Assembly: GCF_029081005.1 (NCBI RefSeq)
Contig: NZ_JAJQTQ010000004.1
Span: forward strand, 1-64,000
Direction: 5' to 3'
Source: Halomonas elongata
GTDB lineage: Bacteria > Pseudomonadota > Gammaproteobacteria > Pseudomonadales > Halomonadaceae
Length of the DNA stretch: 64,000 bases
Shown: in pieces, positions 1-9,576 of the stretch
Position numbering within the stretch: position 1 is the stretch's first letter
How the letters are laid out: each line of letters opens with the position of its first letter
The notes under the pieces: generated by a model
The model's database searches: none
Seen by the model: the letters and a program-made list of their open reading frames with translations, nothing else
Told to the model about the DNA's origin: nothing
Translations under genes and position numbers: made by a program

Positions 1-355
1 CTGTGCTCCGTGCGCCTTGCGTGACCCACATGGATGTGGGAAATGCGATGGCCCGTCGGGAACGGGCCTAGCCTTCGTTCCGCTCGTCGATTTGTTCAGC
101 GCTTCCCTAAGAAAGTCAGAATGTCTCGTTTTGCCGTGATCGCCTGGTGGCGGGGGGGACAATTCGGCCACATCCATGCCATCTCCGGTGCAGCGATCGT
201 GACAAGATGTCCTTTTATCTATCTGATAATAAAGGATTTTTGTTTGACGTCGGTGGGGCGGAGTCCCATTCTTCCGTGGATGTGACCGCTTGTCGCATCA
301 CGACTGCAAGCGCGCCCGGGCAGGACGCGCGGTCAACACGGGAGACATTACAACA
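1..355. other. Non-coding leader region before the OFA carrier
   Basis: No convincing gene. Bases 21 to about 105 are copy A of a dispersed repeat, listed separately. Bases 210-241 form a weak A/T-rich hairpin (TCCTTT pairing with AAAGGA) followed by a T run, possibly the terminator of a gene left of the window. The rest is presumably the 5' untranslated and promoter region of the carrier that starts at 356, but I could not pick a clear promoter. Confidence 0.5.
21..105 (+). repeat. Dispersed intergenic repeat, copy A
   Basis: This stretch matches 25244-25335 over most of its length (about 80 percent by eye), starting with GTGACCCACATGGA and ending in a CGCTCGTCGA block. It contains a perfect hairpin: GGCCCGT (50-56), loop CGGGA, ACGGGCC (62-68). 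In copy B the closing pair is C:G instead of T:A, so pairing is kept although both bases changed. A weaker third copy lies near 57265. Confidence 0.7.
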
Positions 356-2092
356 ATGAGCAACGCCAACTCTCGCGGCATGTTCTCCTTCCTGCTGAAG
401 GAGCACATTGTCGCCAAACCTGGGTTCAATCGCTGGCTTGTGCCGCTGGCCTCCATCGCGATCCATCTGTGCATCGGGTCGGTGTACGCCTGGTCCGTCT
501 TCAACCCCGCCCTGACCCGCCAGATCGGGGGGGTGGCGCCGGCCGCCGGCGACTGGAACCTGTCATCCGTCGTCTGGATCTTTTCCGTGGCCATCTTCAC
601 TCTCGGGCTCGCAGCGGCTTTTGGCGGCAAGTGGCTCGAGGAGGTCGGGCCGCGCATGGTCGGTGTGGTCTCCGCCTTCTGCTGGGGCGGTGGCTTCCTG
701 GTCGGCTCGTTGGGCATCGTCAGTCATCAACTGTGGCTGATCTATCTCGGCTATGGGGTCATCGGCGGCTGTGGGCTGGGGCTGGCCTACGTCTCGCCCG
801 TCTCGACCCTGATTCGCTGGTTTCCCGATCGTCGGGGCATGGCGACCGGCATGGCGATCATGGGTTTCGGAGGTGGCGCGATGATCGGTGCCCCGCTGAT
901 CGGCTATCTGCTCAACGCCTTCGCCGAGGCGCCGACCTATCTCGGCAGTGCGGAGACGGTAGAGCTGATGACCGAGGCGGGGCGGCGTTTCGCCGAGACG
1001 GCCAATGGCCAGGTCGAGGTGGTCGTCGCTTCGGCGGCCCAGGCCGCCGAGCTGCCGGGCGGAGGCGAAGCCGGCGTCTATGCGGTGGGCACGGGGAATA
1101 CCGGGGCCGCCGCGACCTTCGTGACCCTCGGGGTCGTCTATTTCGTCATCATGATGATCGCGTCCTTCAGCTATCGGGTGCCGCCGGCCGACTGGAAGCC
1201 GGAGGGTTGGACCCCGCCCGAGGCGCGGGAGAGCAAGTCGATGATTACCCGCCATCACGTGCATATCAATCAGTCGCTGAAGACACGGCAGTTCTGGCAG
1301 ATGTGGATCATGCTGTGCTTCAACGTGACCGCGGGGATCGGGGTCATCGGGGTGGCCAAGACCATGATGACCGAGATCTTCGGCTCCACGATGCCGGGCA
1401 TCGTCACCGCGGCCTTCGCCTCGACCTATGTGCTGATGATCTCGGTCTTCAACATGGTAGGGCGTTTCTTCTGGGCCTCGACATCGGACTATATCGGTCG
1501 CAAGAACACCTACCATTGCTTCTTTGTGCTGGGCACCCTGCTCTACATGTCGATTCCTTTCCTGGCCTCGGCCGTCAGCAGCAACCCGAATGTCATCTAT
1601 CTGGCGGGGTTCTATGCGGCGACGATGGTGATCTTCACCATGTACGGGGGCGGTTTTGCGACCATTCCGGCCTATCTGGCCGATGTCTTCGGCACCTTGC
1701 ATGTCGGGGGGATTCACGGCCGCATACTCACGGCTTGGTCGACTGCCGGCATCCTGGGGCCCTTCGCCATTACCTTCCTGCGCGACATGTCGCGTCACAA
1801 CGCCATCACCGAGCTGGTCGCCAAGGTCGATCCGGCGGCGTTCCGCGAGGCCTTCGGCGCGCCGGTGGCCCAACTGGATGCGCTGGTGGAGGCGAACACG
1901 GTCACCATCGCACGCTTGATGGAGATCGTGCCGCCCGACACGGTGGATCCGACGTCCAGCCTCTACAACACGACCATGTATGCCATGGCGGCGCTGCTGG
2001 TGATCGCCTTTTTCGCCAACCTGTTCATTCGTCCGGTGGGTGAGCGGCATCATGTGGAGAACACGCACCCCGAGGCGGCGCCGGCGAAATAG
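356..2092 (+). CDS. OFA-family MFS transporter (oxalate/formate antiporter-like)
   Basis: A 578-residue inner-membrane carrier. The N-terminal segment with IHLCIGSVYAWSVF is the hallmark of the oxalate/formate antiporter (OFA) family, and about 12 hydrophobic segments follow. A hydrophilic loop of roughly 60 residues (about 190-250) separates the two halves, and a second loop (about 285-315) precedes the C-terminal bundle. The start at 356 is chosen because GGGAGA lies 10 bases upstream and the conserved membrane domain follows; an in-frame codon at 290 would add 22 unlikely residues. Substrate is unknown: OFA members carry oxalate, formate, lactate or other monocarboxylates. It converges on the purine permease gene, with one hairpin between them. 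Confidence 0.85.
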   Translation: MSNANSRGMFSFLLKEHIVAKPGFNRWLVPLASIAIHLCIGSVYAWSVFNPALTRQIGGVAPAAGDWNLSSVVWIFSVAIFTLGLAAAFGGKWLEEVGPRMVGVVSAFCWGGGFLVGSLGIVSHQLWLIYLGYGVIGGCGLGLAYVSPVSTLIRWFPDRRGMATGMAIMGFGGGAMIGAPLIGYLLNAFAEAPTYLGSAETVELMTEAGRRFAETANGQVEVVVASAAQAAELPGGGEAGVYAVGTGNTGAAATFVTLGVVYFVIMMIASFSYRVPPADWKPEGWTPPEARESKSMITRHHVHINQSLKTRQFWQMWIMLCFNVTAGIGVIGVAKTMMTEIFGSTMPGIVTAAFASTYVLMISVFNMVGRFFWASTSDYIGRKNTYHCFFVLGTLLYMSIPFLASAVSSNPNVIYLAGFYAATMVIFTMYGGGFATIPAYLADVFGTLHVGGIHGRILTAWSTAGILGPFAITFLRDMSRHNAITELVAKVDPAAFREAFGAPVAQLDALVEANTVTIARLMEIVPPDTVDPTSSLYNTTMYAMAALLVIAFFANLFIRPVGERHHVENTHPEAAPAK

Positions 2093-2118
2093 CGGCGTTC
2101 GGGGCATGCCCACGAAAA

Positions 2119-2147
2119 ACGGGGCCTCGCTGCGCGCGAGGCCCCGT
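2119..2147 (-). terminator. Intrinsic terminator of the purine permease operon
   Basis: Perfect 12-base stem, ACGGGGCCTCGC pairing with GCGAGGCCCCGT, around a 5-base loop. On the minus strand it is followed at once by TTTTT, so it is a strong terminator for the permease gene. It may also stop the convergent carrier gene. Confidence 0.9.
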
Positions 2148-2171
2148 TGCGTCGAAGGGTAGAGACGTCGT

Positions 2172-3518
2172 TCAGACGTCGCTGCGGAAGGCACGATCCT
2201 GACGCGGCAGCACGAGATTGAGCACGATGGCGCACAGCGCGCCGGGGATCAGGCCCGACTCGATGATGGCCTGAACGTTCTCGCTGTAGGCGGCGTAGAT
2301 GCCTTCCTGGGCCGGCAGGCCGATGGCCGCCGACAGCGAGATCCCGATGATCACCATATTGCGCTTGTTGAAGTCGATATGGGACAGCATCTTGATACCG
2401 GCACTGGCGATCATGCCGAACATGATCAGCACCGTGCCGCCCAGCACGGCATTCGGGATGCCCGAGACCAGGCCACCCAGCTTGGGCAGCAGGCCGGCCA
2501 GCATCAGGAAGCCGCCGCCGATGGCCACCACATAGCGACTGACCACCCCGGTCAGGGCGACGATACCGACGTTCTGGCTGAAGCTGATCTGCGGATAGGC
2601 GTTGAAGATGGCGGCGAAGACGCTGGACAGGCCATCGGCCATCACCCCGCCGGACAGCTCCTTCTTGGTCGGCTCGCGGTCCATGCCGCCCGAGGTGGTG
2701 CCGACGATGTCGCCGATGGATTCGGCGCAGGTGACCACCGCCAGCAGGACTACCGGCACGATGGCGGCCAGGTGGAACTCGATGCCGATGGCGAAGGGCA
2801 CCGGGAGCGAGAACCAGTCTGCCTGGGCGACCGAGCCGAAGTCCACGTAGCCCAGGGCGGCGGCGACGATGAAGCCGATGACCAGCCCGATCAGGGGTGC
2901 GGTTTCGGACCAGATGCCTCGGCCGAACTGGTGCAGACCCAGGATGATCACCAGCACCAGGGCGGCGAGCAACAGGTTGTGGGCAGCCCCGAAGTCCTCG
3001 GCGCCGAAGCCGCCGGCGGCGTAGGCGAAGCCGACCGGCATCAGCAGGGTGCCGATCATGATCACGAAGGTACCGGTCACCACCGGCGGGAACAGGAAGC
3101 GTACCCAGGGCAGAAACAGGCCTACCAGGGCCATGGCGACCCCGCCACACAGCGCGGCACCGAGCGCCGCGGGTACGCCCATGCCCACGGCGATGGGGAT
3201 CAGGACCGGCACGAAACCGAAGCTGGTGCCCATCACGATGGGCAGGCGGGCGCCGATGGGACCGAGCCCCAGCGACTGCACCAGAGTGGCAACCCCGGCC
3301 ACGAACATCGCCGCCTGGATCATCAGCGTGGTCTGGGCGTCCGAGAGATCAGCGGCGCCGGCAATGATGATGGGCACGGTGACGTTGCTGACGAACATCG
3401 CCAGTACGTGCTGGATGCCCAGCGGGATGGCCCGTGCCAGGGGGGGCATGGCGTTGACGTCGTGGGTGCTGCGCACCTGCGTCTGGTTGGCCTCGGTGGC
3501 GACATCGGGTGTCGACAT
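2172..3518 (-). CDS. NCS2-family purine (xanthine/uracil-type) permease
   Basis: A 448-residue membrane protein of the nucleobase:cation symporter-2 family, expected to import a purine base with H+ or Na+. The family signature is present as SFSQNVGIVALTGVVSR in the C-terminal half, and the protein shows the alternating hydrophobic pattern of a 14-helix NCS2 carrier. The start at 3518 (MSTPDV) is preceded by AGGAGATA at good spacing; a longer reading frame upstream is rejected because it runs into the deaminase gene with non-family sequence. It is the second gene of a two-gene operon, 62 bases after the guanine/8-oxoguanine deaminase, so xanthine, guanine or an oxidised purine is the likely substrate. 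Confidence 0.9.
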   Translation of the reverse strand: MSTPDVATEANQTQVRSTHDVNAMPPLARAIPLGIQHVLAMFVSNVTVPIIIAGAADLSDAQTTLMIQAAMFVAGVATLVQSLGLGPIGARLPIVMGTSFGFVPVLIPIAVGMGVPAALGAALCGGVAMALVGLFLPWVRFLFPPVVTGTFVIMIGTLLMPVGFAYAAGGFGAEDFGAAHNLLLAALVLVIILGLHQFGRGIWSETAPLIGLVIGFIVAAALGYVDFGSVAQADWFSLPVPFAIGIEFHLAAIVPVVLLAVVTCAESIGDIVGTTSGGMDREPTKKELSGGVMADGLSSVFAAIFNAYPQISFSQNVGIVALTGVVSRYVVAIGGGFLMLAGLLPKLGGLVSGIPNAVLGGTVLIMFGMIASAGIKMLSHIDFNKRNMVIIGISLSAAIGLPAQEGIYAAYSENVQAIIESGLIPGALCAIVLNLVLPRQDRAFRSDV

Positions 3519-3580
3519 TGGGTATCTCCTGTTGTCGTTGTTGGGAACCCGTTGATGAGCCGCCGCGCGACGGCGCTGTC

Positions 3581-4936
3581 TCAGAGCGCTCGCCTGAGGG
3601 TGGCGGCGGCGGCGTCGTGCTGGGCCAGCAGGGCGTCGAGATCGACGCCCACCGGCCGGCCCTCGGTCACCCGCCATTGCCCGGCGACCATCACGCGGTC
3701 CGCGCGATGGGCACCGCACAGCAGCAGGGCGGCGATGGGGTTATCGGCACCGGAAAAGCGGGCCTCGTCCAGGGTGAACATTGCCAGGTCGGCCTGTTGG
3801 CCGGGGGCGAGACCACCGATGTCGGTGCGACCCAGGCAGGCGGCGGAGCCGCGGGTCGCCCAGCGGATCACATCGTCGTGGGTCACCCGGCTCGGCGAAT
3901 AGCGCAGTCGTCCGAGCAACAGTGCCTGGCGCATTTCTTCGGCGAGATTGGAATGATCGTTGGAAGCGGATCCGTCCACGGCCAGTCCCACCGGACAGCC
4001 GGCGGCTTCCAGATCCAGGGTGCGGCACATGCCGGAGCCCAGCACCATGTTCGACGAGGGGCAATGAGCGATGCCGGTACCGGCCTGGCCGAGGCGTGCC
4101 ACCTCATCGTCGTTGAAGTGGATGCCATGGGCCAGCCAGGTGCGGTCGCCAAGCCAGCCGGTCGCCTCGAGGTAGTCCAGCGGGCGCATGCCGAACAGGC
4201 GCTGGCAGTAGGCCGTTTCGTCCTCGGTCTCCGCCAGGTGGGTATGCAGTCGCACATCGCGCGTCTCGGCCAGGCGGGCGCTTTCCTGCATCAGTTCGCG
4301 ACTGACCGAAAAGGGGGAGCAGGGGGCCAGCGCCAGGGTGATCATGGCGCCATCACCACGCTCATGATAGGCGTCGATCAGGCGCGCGCTCTCGTCGAGG
4401 ATCGTCGCTTCGTCCTGTACCACCGACTGTGGCGGAAGGCCGCCATCGTCGCGGCCCACGCTCATCGAGCCGCGTGTCAGGGCGGCGCGCACGCCGAGGC
4501 GACGGGCGGTTTCTACCTGCACGTCGATGGCCCGGGTCAGGGCCCCGGAGAAGACGTAATGGTGGTCGGCCACCGTGGTGCAGCCGGACATCAGCAGCTC
4601 GACCATGGCCAGCTCGCTGGCCAGGGCCATCTGTGACTCGTCGAGGTTGGCCCAGACATCGTAGAGCGTGGTCAGCCAGGGAAAGAGTTCCTTGTTCAGG
4701 GCCGGCGAATAGGCCCGGGTCAAGGTCTGGTAGAAGTGATGATGGGTGTTGACCAGCCCCGGCAACAGGACATGACGCGAGGCATCGAAGGTGGCATCGA
4801 CCCGGCTCTCGGGGCGTCCTCCCGCCGGTACCGCCTCGACGATCCGTGAGCCCTGGACGACCACGCCGCCGGCGGCGCTTGCCTCGCTGCAGGCGAGTGG
4901 GTGCTGTATCCAGAGTGTCTGTTCATTCGAGTTCAT
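3581..4936 (-). CDS. 8-oxoguanine / guanine deaminase (amidohydrolase)
   Basis: A 451-residue cytosolic zinc amidohydrolase that should hydrolyse the amino group of 8-oxoguanine or guanine. Visible motifs are NTHHHFYQTLTRA (metal ligands), THLAETEDE, HGIHFND, CPSSNM and DGSASNDHSN (catalytic Asp). The HHHFYQ form is typical of 8-oxoguanine deaminases of the cog0402 group rather than of classical guanine deaminase or AtzB, but specificity cannot be proved from sequence. The start at 4936 is chosen because GAGGAGGACT lies just upstream. It heads the operon with the NCS2 permease, which fits purine salvage or catabolism. Confidence 0.85.
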   Translation of the reverse strand: MNSNEQTLWIQHPLACSEASAAGGVVVQGSRIVEAVPAGGRPESRVDATFDASRHVLLPGLVNTHHHFYQTLTRAYSPALNKELFPWLTTLYDVWANLDESQMALASELAMVELLMSGCTTVADHHYVFSGALTRAIDVQVETARRLGVRAALTRGSMSVGRDDGGLPPQSVVQDEATILDESARLIDAYHERGDGAMITLALAPCSPFSVSRELMQESARLAETRDVRLHTHLAETEDETAYCQRLFGMRPLDYLEATGWLGDRTWLAHGIHFNDDEVARLGQAGTGIAHCPSSNMVLGSGMCRTLDLEAAGCPVGLAVDGSASNDHSNLAEEMRQALLLGRLRYSPSRVTHDDVIRWATRGSAACLGRTDIGGLAPGQQADLAMFTLDEARFSGADNPIAALLLCGAHRADRVMVAGQWRVTEGRPVGVDLDALLAQHDAAAATLRRAL

Positions 4937-5359
4937 CAGTGGAGTCCTCCTCGGGTCCCGCGTGCACGCGGCCCCTGCCAGTGGCAAAGGGTTACCCAAG
5001 TCTCGCAACCGACCTGAGGCTTGGTTCAGGTGCCTTTGTGTTTGTGTGTACCCGTGGTTAAACAATTACGGGTAATTATTGTGTACAAAATGAGAGCCGA
5101 AGGCTCGACTGTCAAGTCATTCCGGCGAGGGCGGGCGTCAACGGGCATTGTCCATGCGTAACGTGATGAAAAGGTTTGGTTTACTCGGATCCTGCGGGAA
5201 ACCATGGGTATAGCATGAGTCGAAGTTAACCTTGACAGGTATGGAGTTTCTCACCATAGCTGAATTAACAATTACTAAATGGTTCATCATACGACACTGG
5301 TCCATGCCGGTAGTATCGGTTGGCGCATGAACCGAGTGCAGGAGACTGGAGGGAATGTC
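4937..5359. other. Divergent promoter region between purine cassette and pilus operon
   Basis: No gene seen. The left part must hold the promoter of the minus-strand purine cassette and includes the dyads at 5062-5090. The right part holds the presumed pilus promoter: TTGACA at 5232-5237, 17 bases, then a poor -10 (CATAGC, 5255-5260). A small inverted repeat, TATGG N9 CCATA (5240-5258), overlaps that promoter and could be an operator. Confidence 0.45.
5062..5090. promoter_or_regulatory. Two adjacent dyads upstream of the purine cassette (operator candidate)
   Basis: AATTAC GG GTAATT (5064-5077) is an inverted repeat. It sits next to TTGTGTACAA (5079-5088), a near-palindrome of GntR-site type. 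They lie 130-150 bases upstream of the deaminase start. No adjacent regulator gene is present, so the cognate protein is unknown. Confidence 0.4.
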
Positions 5360-5905
5360 ATGTCGAAATGGCAGCATGGTCGACTGTTCAAGAGCGGTTT
5401 TCTCATTCCATTCCTGGTGAGCGGTTCAGCGTTCGCTCAGAACGTCACCGGGACCATCGACGTATCGATCGAGTTGACGGCAGCCTGCGAGGTCAATGAG
5501 TCGACGTCCACCAGTGGCGTGGATTTCGGCAGCCTGGATTTCGGCAGCCACTCCACGCTGTTCGTCGATGCCGACGCCGAGGTGCTCAACGGTGGCTCTG
5601 CCATCGAAGTACTGTGCTCGCCCGGGGTCACGCCGTCCTTCCAGATTTCCGGCGGGGCGAACGACGGCGACAGTGGTTCGCAGAATCACGCCATGGCCGA
5701 TGGCGGCGGCAATTTCGTGCCTTATTCGATTTTCACCGATGCCGCGCGAACCAGCGTTCTCGATGCCGGCACGCCTCATGCGCTATCCGGCACGGCCGAT
5801 GGCATCACCCCCCAGACCCTGGCGCTGTATGGCCGGGCCTATGGTCAGCCGGGGCTGGCGGCGGGCAGCTACAGCGACACCCTGAACGTTGAACTGTCAT
5901 TTTGA
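5360..5905 (+). CDS. Spore coat U domain pilin (Csu-type major subunit candidate)
   Basis: A 181-residue secreted protein with a signal peptide ending near GSAFAQ and a spore coat protein U (SCPU) domain. SCPU domains are the pilin fold of archaic chaperone-usher pili such as Acinetobacter Csu. Visible traits are the paired Cys (AACEV and VLCSPG), the repeated DFGSLDFG block, and a C-terminal beta strand, YSDTLNVELSF, that would bind the chaperone. The start at 5360 has GGAGGGA 5 bases upstream; an earlier in-frame ATG at 5279 is less likely. As first gene of the operon it is the best candidate for the main rod subunit. Confidence 0.85.
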   Translation: MSKWQHGRLFKSGFLIPFLVSGSAFAQNVTGTIDVSIELTAACEVNESTSTSGVDFGSLDFGSHSTLFVDADAEVLNGGSAIEVLCSPGVTPSFQISGGANDGDSGSQNHAMADGGGNFVPYSIFTDAARTSVLDAGTPHALSGTADGITPQTLALYGRAYGQPGLAAGSYSDTLNVELSF

Positions 5906-6438
5906 GGCGCGGCGCGTCGTGGACAACGGCGCTGTTGGCAAGCCTGATGCCGGTTCAGGAGGGGGTGGCGCAGGCGGCACCCCAGGCCAGCTTTCAGGTC
6001 TCGGCCACCATCAGCGAGGGGTGCCTGGTCAACAGCGACATCCCTGAGGGGGTCGCATCACTGGGCGAGCTGGGGCGGCTGGACTTCGGCACTGCCTCCT
6101 CGCTGTCGCAGCAGACTCATGCCTCCGCGCTGGTCGATGCTACCGGTGTAACCCTGAGCTGCACGCCGGGGCTCGACCTGACCATGCGTATCAATGGTGG
6201 CCTCCATGCCAGCGGCGGCGTTCGCCACATGGAAAACGGCGAGGGGGCGGTTCTGGCCTATGCCCTGTTTGCCGATGCCGGTCATCAGCAGGCTATCGGC
6301 ATCGACTCGCCGCTCGCCGTCGATACCCTTGCCGACCCGAACGATATTGCCTTGCCGGTACATGGACGGCTGACACTGCCCGGCGCACGGCCTCCGGGCG
6401 TCTACACGGACCGTTTGACGGTGACTCTGGAGTGGTGA
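5902..6438 (+). CDS. Spore coat U domain minor pilin
   Basis: A 178-residue SCPU-domain protein with an N-terminal secretion signal, paired cysteines (EGCLVN and LSCTPG) and a terminal strand YTDRLTVTLEW. It begins with TTG at 5902, overlapping the stop of the preceding pilin by four bases, so translation is probably coupled. It is much less similar to the first pilin than a duplicate would be, which fits a minor subunit in the shaft or base of an archaic chaperone-usher pilus. Confidence 0.8.
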   Translation: MRRGASWTTALLASLMPVQEGVAQAAPQASFQVSATISEGCLVNSDIPEGVASLGELGRLDFGTASSLSQQTHASALVDATGVTLSCTPGLDLTMRINGGLHASGGVRHMENGEGAVLAYALFADAGHQQAIGIDSPLAVDTLADPNDIALPVHGRLTLPGARPPGVYTDRLTVTLEW

Positions 6439-7193
6439 TGGCGATGAGACGGCGATGGTTCCATGCGGTGAGAGGCCTTGTGGTGGCCGGCCTTCTGGCA
6501 GCGGCGCTGCCGGCCGGTGCCAGTGCCCTGATGATCTGGCCGATCCATCCGGTCATCGAGGATGGCCAGTCGGCAACGGCGTTGTGGCTGGAGAACCGTG
6601 GCAGCGAGCCGGTGCTGATTCAGTTGCGTATCTTCGGCTGGCAACAACGAGATGGCGAGGACCATTACCGGCGTCAGTCCGATCTCGTGGGCAGCCCCCC
6701 CATGATGGAGATAGCGCCAGGACAGCGTCAGCTGGTGCGTCTGATTCGTCGAGCACCGCCACCCTCGGAGGGGGAACGGGCCTGGCGCGTCATCCTGGAC
6801 GAGATTCCGACATCCTCTGCATCCGATGAGCCGGCCGGACAGCCTCGGGCCGGTGTCGCGTTGCAGATGCGCTACTCCTTGCCGTTGTTCGATCACGGCG
6901 CAGGTGTCGTGCCCGAGCACGGCGATGAGGCCGCGTCCATGCTCGACTGGCGTGTCATCAGCGAGAGTGGCCGTCGTTACCTGGAGGTGCGCAATCGTGG
7001 CGAGCGGCATGCGCGTCTCACCGAGGTGGCGTTCGATCGGCGAACCACCGTTACCGATGGGCTACTGGGGTACGTGCTGGCCGACAGCCATCGCCGTTGG
7101 CCGCTGGAGGGGGTGACCCCGGGTGACGCTCTGTTCGCCCGGGTCAATGGCGGGGAGCCGGTGCGTCTTGCGAGATGGTCATCGGTACCTTGA
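6438..7193 (+). CDS. Periplasmic pilus chaperone (PapD-like, archaic type)
   Basis: A 251-residue PapD-superfamily chaperone that holds pilins in the periplasm by donor-strand complementation. After a signal peptide ending at GASA, the first immunoglobulin-like domain starts with LMIWPIHPVIEDGQSA. The conserved basic strand LVRLIRRAPP, which anchors the pilin C-terminus, lies at about residues 98-107. The ATG at 6438 overlaps the upstream stop codon by one base; GTG codons at 6432 and 6435 are alternatives. It is placed between pilins and usher exactly as csuC is in csu operons. Confidence 0.88.
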   Translation: MAMRRRWFHAVRGLVVAGLLAAALPAGASALMIWPIHPVIEDGQSATALWLENRGSEPVLIQLRIFGWQQRDGEDHYRRQSDLVGSPPMMEIAPGQRQLVRLIRRAPPPSEGERAWRVILDEIPTSSASDEPAGQPRAGVALQMRYSLPLFDHGAGVVPEHGDEAASMLDWRVISESGRRYLEVRNRGERHARLTEVAFDRRTTVTDGLLGYVLADSHRRWPLEGVTPGDALFARVNGGEPVRLARWSSVP

Positions 7194-7212
7194 ACCCGGA
7201 TCCGGACAGGGT

Positions 7213-9576
7213 ATGCCGATGCGGAGTCTCCGACGACTGTGCCGAGAGGGTATCTGCCTGTGGTGGTTGGTCATGCCGCCGCTCGTCGAGGGCCAGGACC
7301 TGCCACCGCCGCCGGCCGCCGATGCCGCCCTGGAACGAGAGACCCCGCTGCACCTGGAACTGGTGCTCAACCAACGACCGACCGGACGGGTGGTCGCGGT
7401 GACTCGCCGTGGGACGGGGCTACTGATCGCGCCGGAGACGCTCGGTGCGATCAGACTGCCCGAGCAGCTGACGTCGGCGGAGCGCCTCGACCTGACACGG
7501 CTCGAATCGGTCGAGGCGCACTATGATGCGCCGCACCAGCGGCTGGAAGTGACGGTGCCTGCGGCATGGCTGCCTCGACAGCAGTTGGGCGGTCGGCGGG
7601 GGCGCGCGTCCTCCGAAGCGCTCAGCAGCCCCGGTGCACTGGTCAATTACGACCTGCATGTCAGCGAGGCGCGCCGCGGCACCACACGTGCTTCGCTATG
7701 GCATGAGGCTCGGCTGTTCGGACTGGGAGGCAGCTGGCGCAGTACCGGTGCCTGGCGCGAGCGGCTGGGATCGGCATCCGGCGACGCGGTCGACGAATCA
7801 GCCTATGTCCGCTTCGACACGACCTGGCGCCACGATGATCAGCGGCGCTTGTTGAGCTACGAGGCAGGGGATGTCGTCACTCGCCCCCTGAGCTGGACGC
7901 GGGCCGTGCGGCTGGGGGGCGTGCAGGTGTCGCGCGATTTCGCGATCCGCCCGGACCTGATCACCTATCCGTTGCCGAGCTTCTCCGGCGAGGCCGAGGT
8001 GCCCACCACCCTGGACCTGTTCGTCAATGGCAATCGGGTCGAGCGTCGTGAGCTCGAGCCCGGCCCCTTCACGCTGTCTGATGTGCCGAGCATCAACGGG
8101 GCCGGCGAGGCGAGACTGGTGACCGAGGATATCCAGGGACGTCGTCAGGTCAGGACCCTGCCCTTCTATGTGACCAATGAGCTGCTCAAGCCGGGGCTGG
8201 CCAGTTTCAGTGCCGGTGCCGGTGCCCTGCGGCGAGGCTATGGACAGCGCAGTTTCGACTACGGCGAAGCGGCGGTCAGTGCCTCTCAGCGCATCGGGAT
8301 CACCGAGACGCTGACGCTCGGTGGACACGCCGAACTGGCCGACTCCCTGACCCTGGGCGGTGCGGGCGTGACCCTCGGGCTCTGGCGTGCCGGCACCCTG
8401 GCGTTGGCGTATCAACACGCGGAGGGGGAGTTCGGCAAAGGGGCGGCCCATAGCCTGGGGTATCAGTATCGAGGCCGGCACCTCAGTCTCGGCGCTCGGC
8501 ATGAACGCCGGGAGGCGGGGTTCGCCGATCTGTCCGATGTCGTGGCTCGCCAGGCCCCCGAGCGTGCCCGCACGCGGACGCAGGTGACCGCTGGCGCCTC
8601 GCTGGGTGACTGGGGCAATGTCGCGGCCGGTTACTTCGAGGTCGATGACGGTGTGTCGACCCGGTTGCTGAACCTGTCCTATCAGCGTCCGCTGTGGCGC
8701 AAGGCACATCTGTCGCTGAGCGCCAACCGTGAGATCGGCGGGGATTGGGGCGGGCTCTTGCAGGTCACGCTAGCCCTCGGCCATGGCCAGGGTGTCGCGA
8801 GTGCCGGCATCCAGCACGATGCGGATGGCGAGCCGGCCCAGCAGCTGCAGTACTCGCGTGCCGCACCGCTGGAGGGTGGCTGGGGCTGGGACCTTGGGGT
8901 ACGCCGCCGTGAAGGCCAGGCGATCTATCGCCAGGTGGATGTCCGCCGCCGCGGTGACAGGGCCACCTGGCGGCTGGGGATGCAGGGGACCGGAGAGGAC
9001 GACACCTATTTCGGCGGTCTGAGCGGCTCGGCTGTCTTCATGGCCAGACGCGGCTTTCTAGCCAACGAGGTCAACGACAGTTTCGTGGTGGTGTCCACCG
9101 ATGGCGAGGCCGATGTGCCGGTGCGCTACGAGAACCAGACGGTCGGACGCACCGATGAGGAGGGTTACCTGCTGGTGCCCTGGGGGACGGCCTATTATCC
9201 CGGCAAGTATGAGATCGACCCACTCGCACTGCCCGCCGAGGTGGCGACACCGGAGGTCGAGCGACGCGTGGCCGTCGCGTCGCGTAGCGGCTATCTACTG
9301 TCGTTCGAGCTGCCGCGTCGCACGTCCGTCAGCCTGCGCCTGGTGGATGTCGATGGCGAGGAGCTTCCGCTCGGTGCGAGGGTGCACGCATCGAATGGCG
9401 AGCATGCGGTGGTTGGCTGGGACGGCATGACCTATCTCGAGACGGTATCGGCGGGAATGCGCCTGCGCGTGGCGCTGCCGGATGGTCGCCAGTGCCTGGC
9501 GACACCGTCGTTGCCCGATGATGCGGAGGGGCGCCTGGATCTGGCGCCCGTGACCTGCCATGACGAGGAGACGTGA
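7213..9576 (+). CDS. Outer-membrane usher of the chaperone-usher pilus
   Basis: A 787-residue usher (FimD/PapC/CsuD superfamily) that forms the outer-membrane pore and assembly platform. After a signal-like segment (about residues 1-26) comes an N-terminal chaperone-binding domain, then a 24-strand barrel region with typical motifs (DLFVNGNRVERRELEPGPF, LPFYVTNELLKPG), an interrupting plug and two C-terminal domains. The start is uncertain: 7213 and 7219 both give a plausible signal peptide, and the frame is open back to 7123 inside the chaperone gene. The gene ends overlapping the start of the tip adhesin gene by one base. Confidence 0.88.
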   Translation: MPMRSLRRLCREGICLWWLVMPPLVEGQDLPPPPAADAALERETPLHLELVLNQRPTGRVVAVTRRGTGLLIAPETLGAIRLPEQLTSAERLDLTRLESVEAHYDAPHQRLEVTVPAAWLPRQQLGGRRGRASSEALSSPGALVNYDLHVSEARRGTTRASLWHEARLFGLGGSWRSTGAWRERLGSASGDAVDESAYVRFDTTWRHDDQRRLLSYEAGDVVTRPLSWTRAVRLGGVQVSRDFAIRPDLITYPLPSFSGEAEVPTTLDLFVNGNRVERRELEPGPFTLSDVPSINGAGEARLVTEDIQGRRQVRTLPFYVTNELLKPGLASFSAGAGALRRGYGQRSFDYGEAAVSASQRIGITETLTLGGHAELADSLTLGGAGVTLGLWRAGTLALAYQHAEGEFGKGAAHSLGYQYRGRHLSLGARHERREAGFADLSDVVARQAPERARTRTQVTAGASLGDWGNVAAGYFEVDDGVSTRLLNLSYQRPLWRKAHLSLSANREIGGDWGGLLQVTLALGHGQGVASAGIQHDADGEPAQQLQYSRAAPLEGGWGWDLGVRRREGQAIYRQVDVRRRGDRATWRLGMQGTGEDDTYFGGLSGSAVFMARRGFLANEVNDSFVVVSTDGEADVPVRYENQTVGRTDEEGYLLVPWGTAYYPGKYEIDPLALPAEVATPEVERRVAVASRSGYLLSFELPRRTSVSLRLVDVDGEELPLGARVHASNGEHAVVGWDGMTYLETVSAGMRLRVALPDGRQCLATPSLPDDAEGRLDLAPVTCHDEET

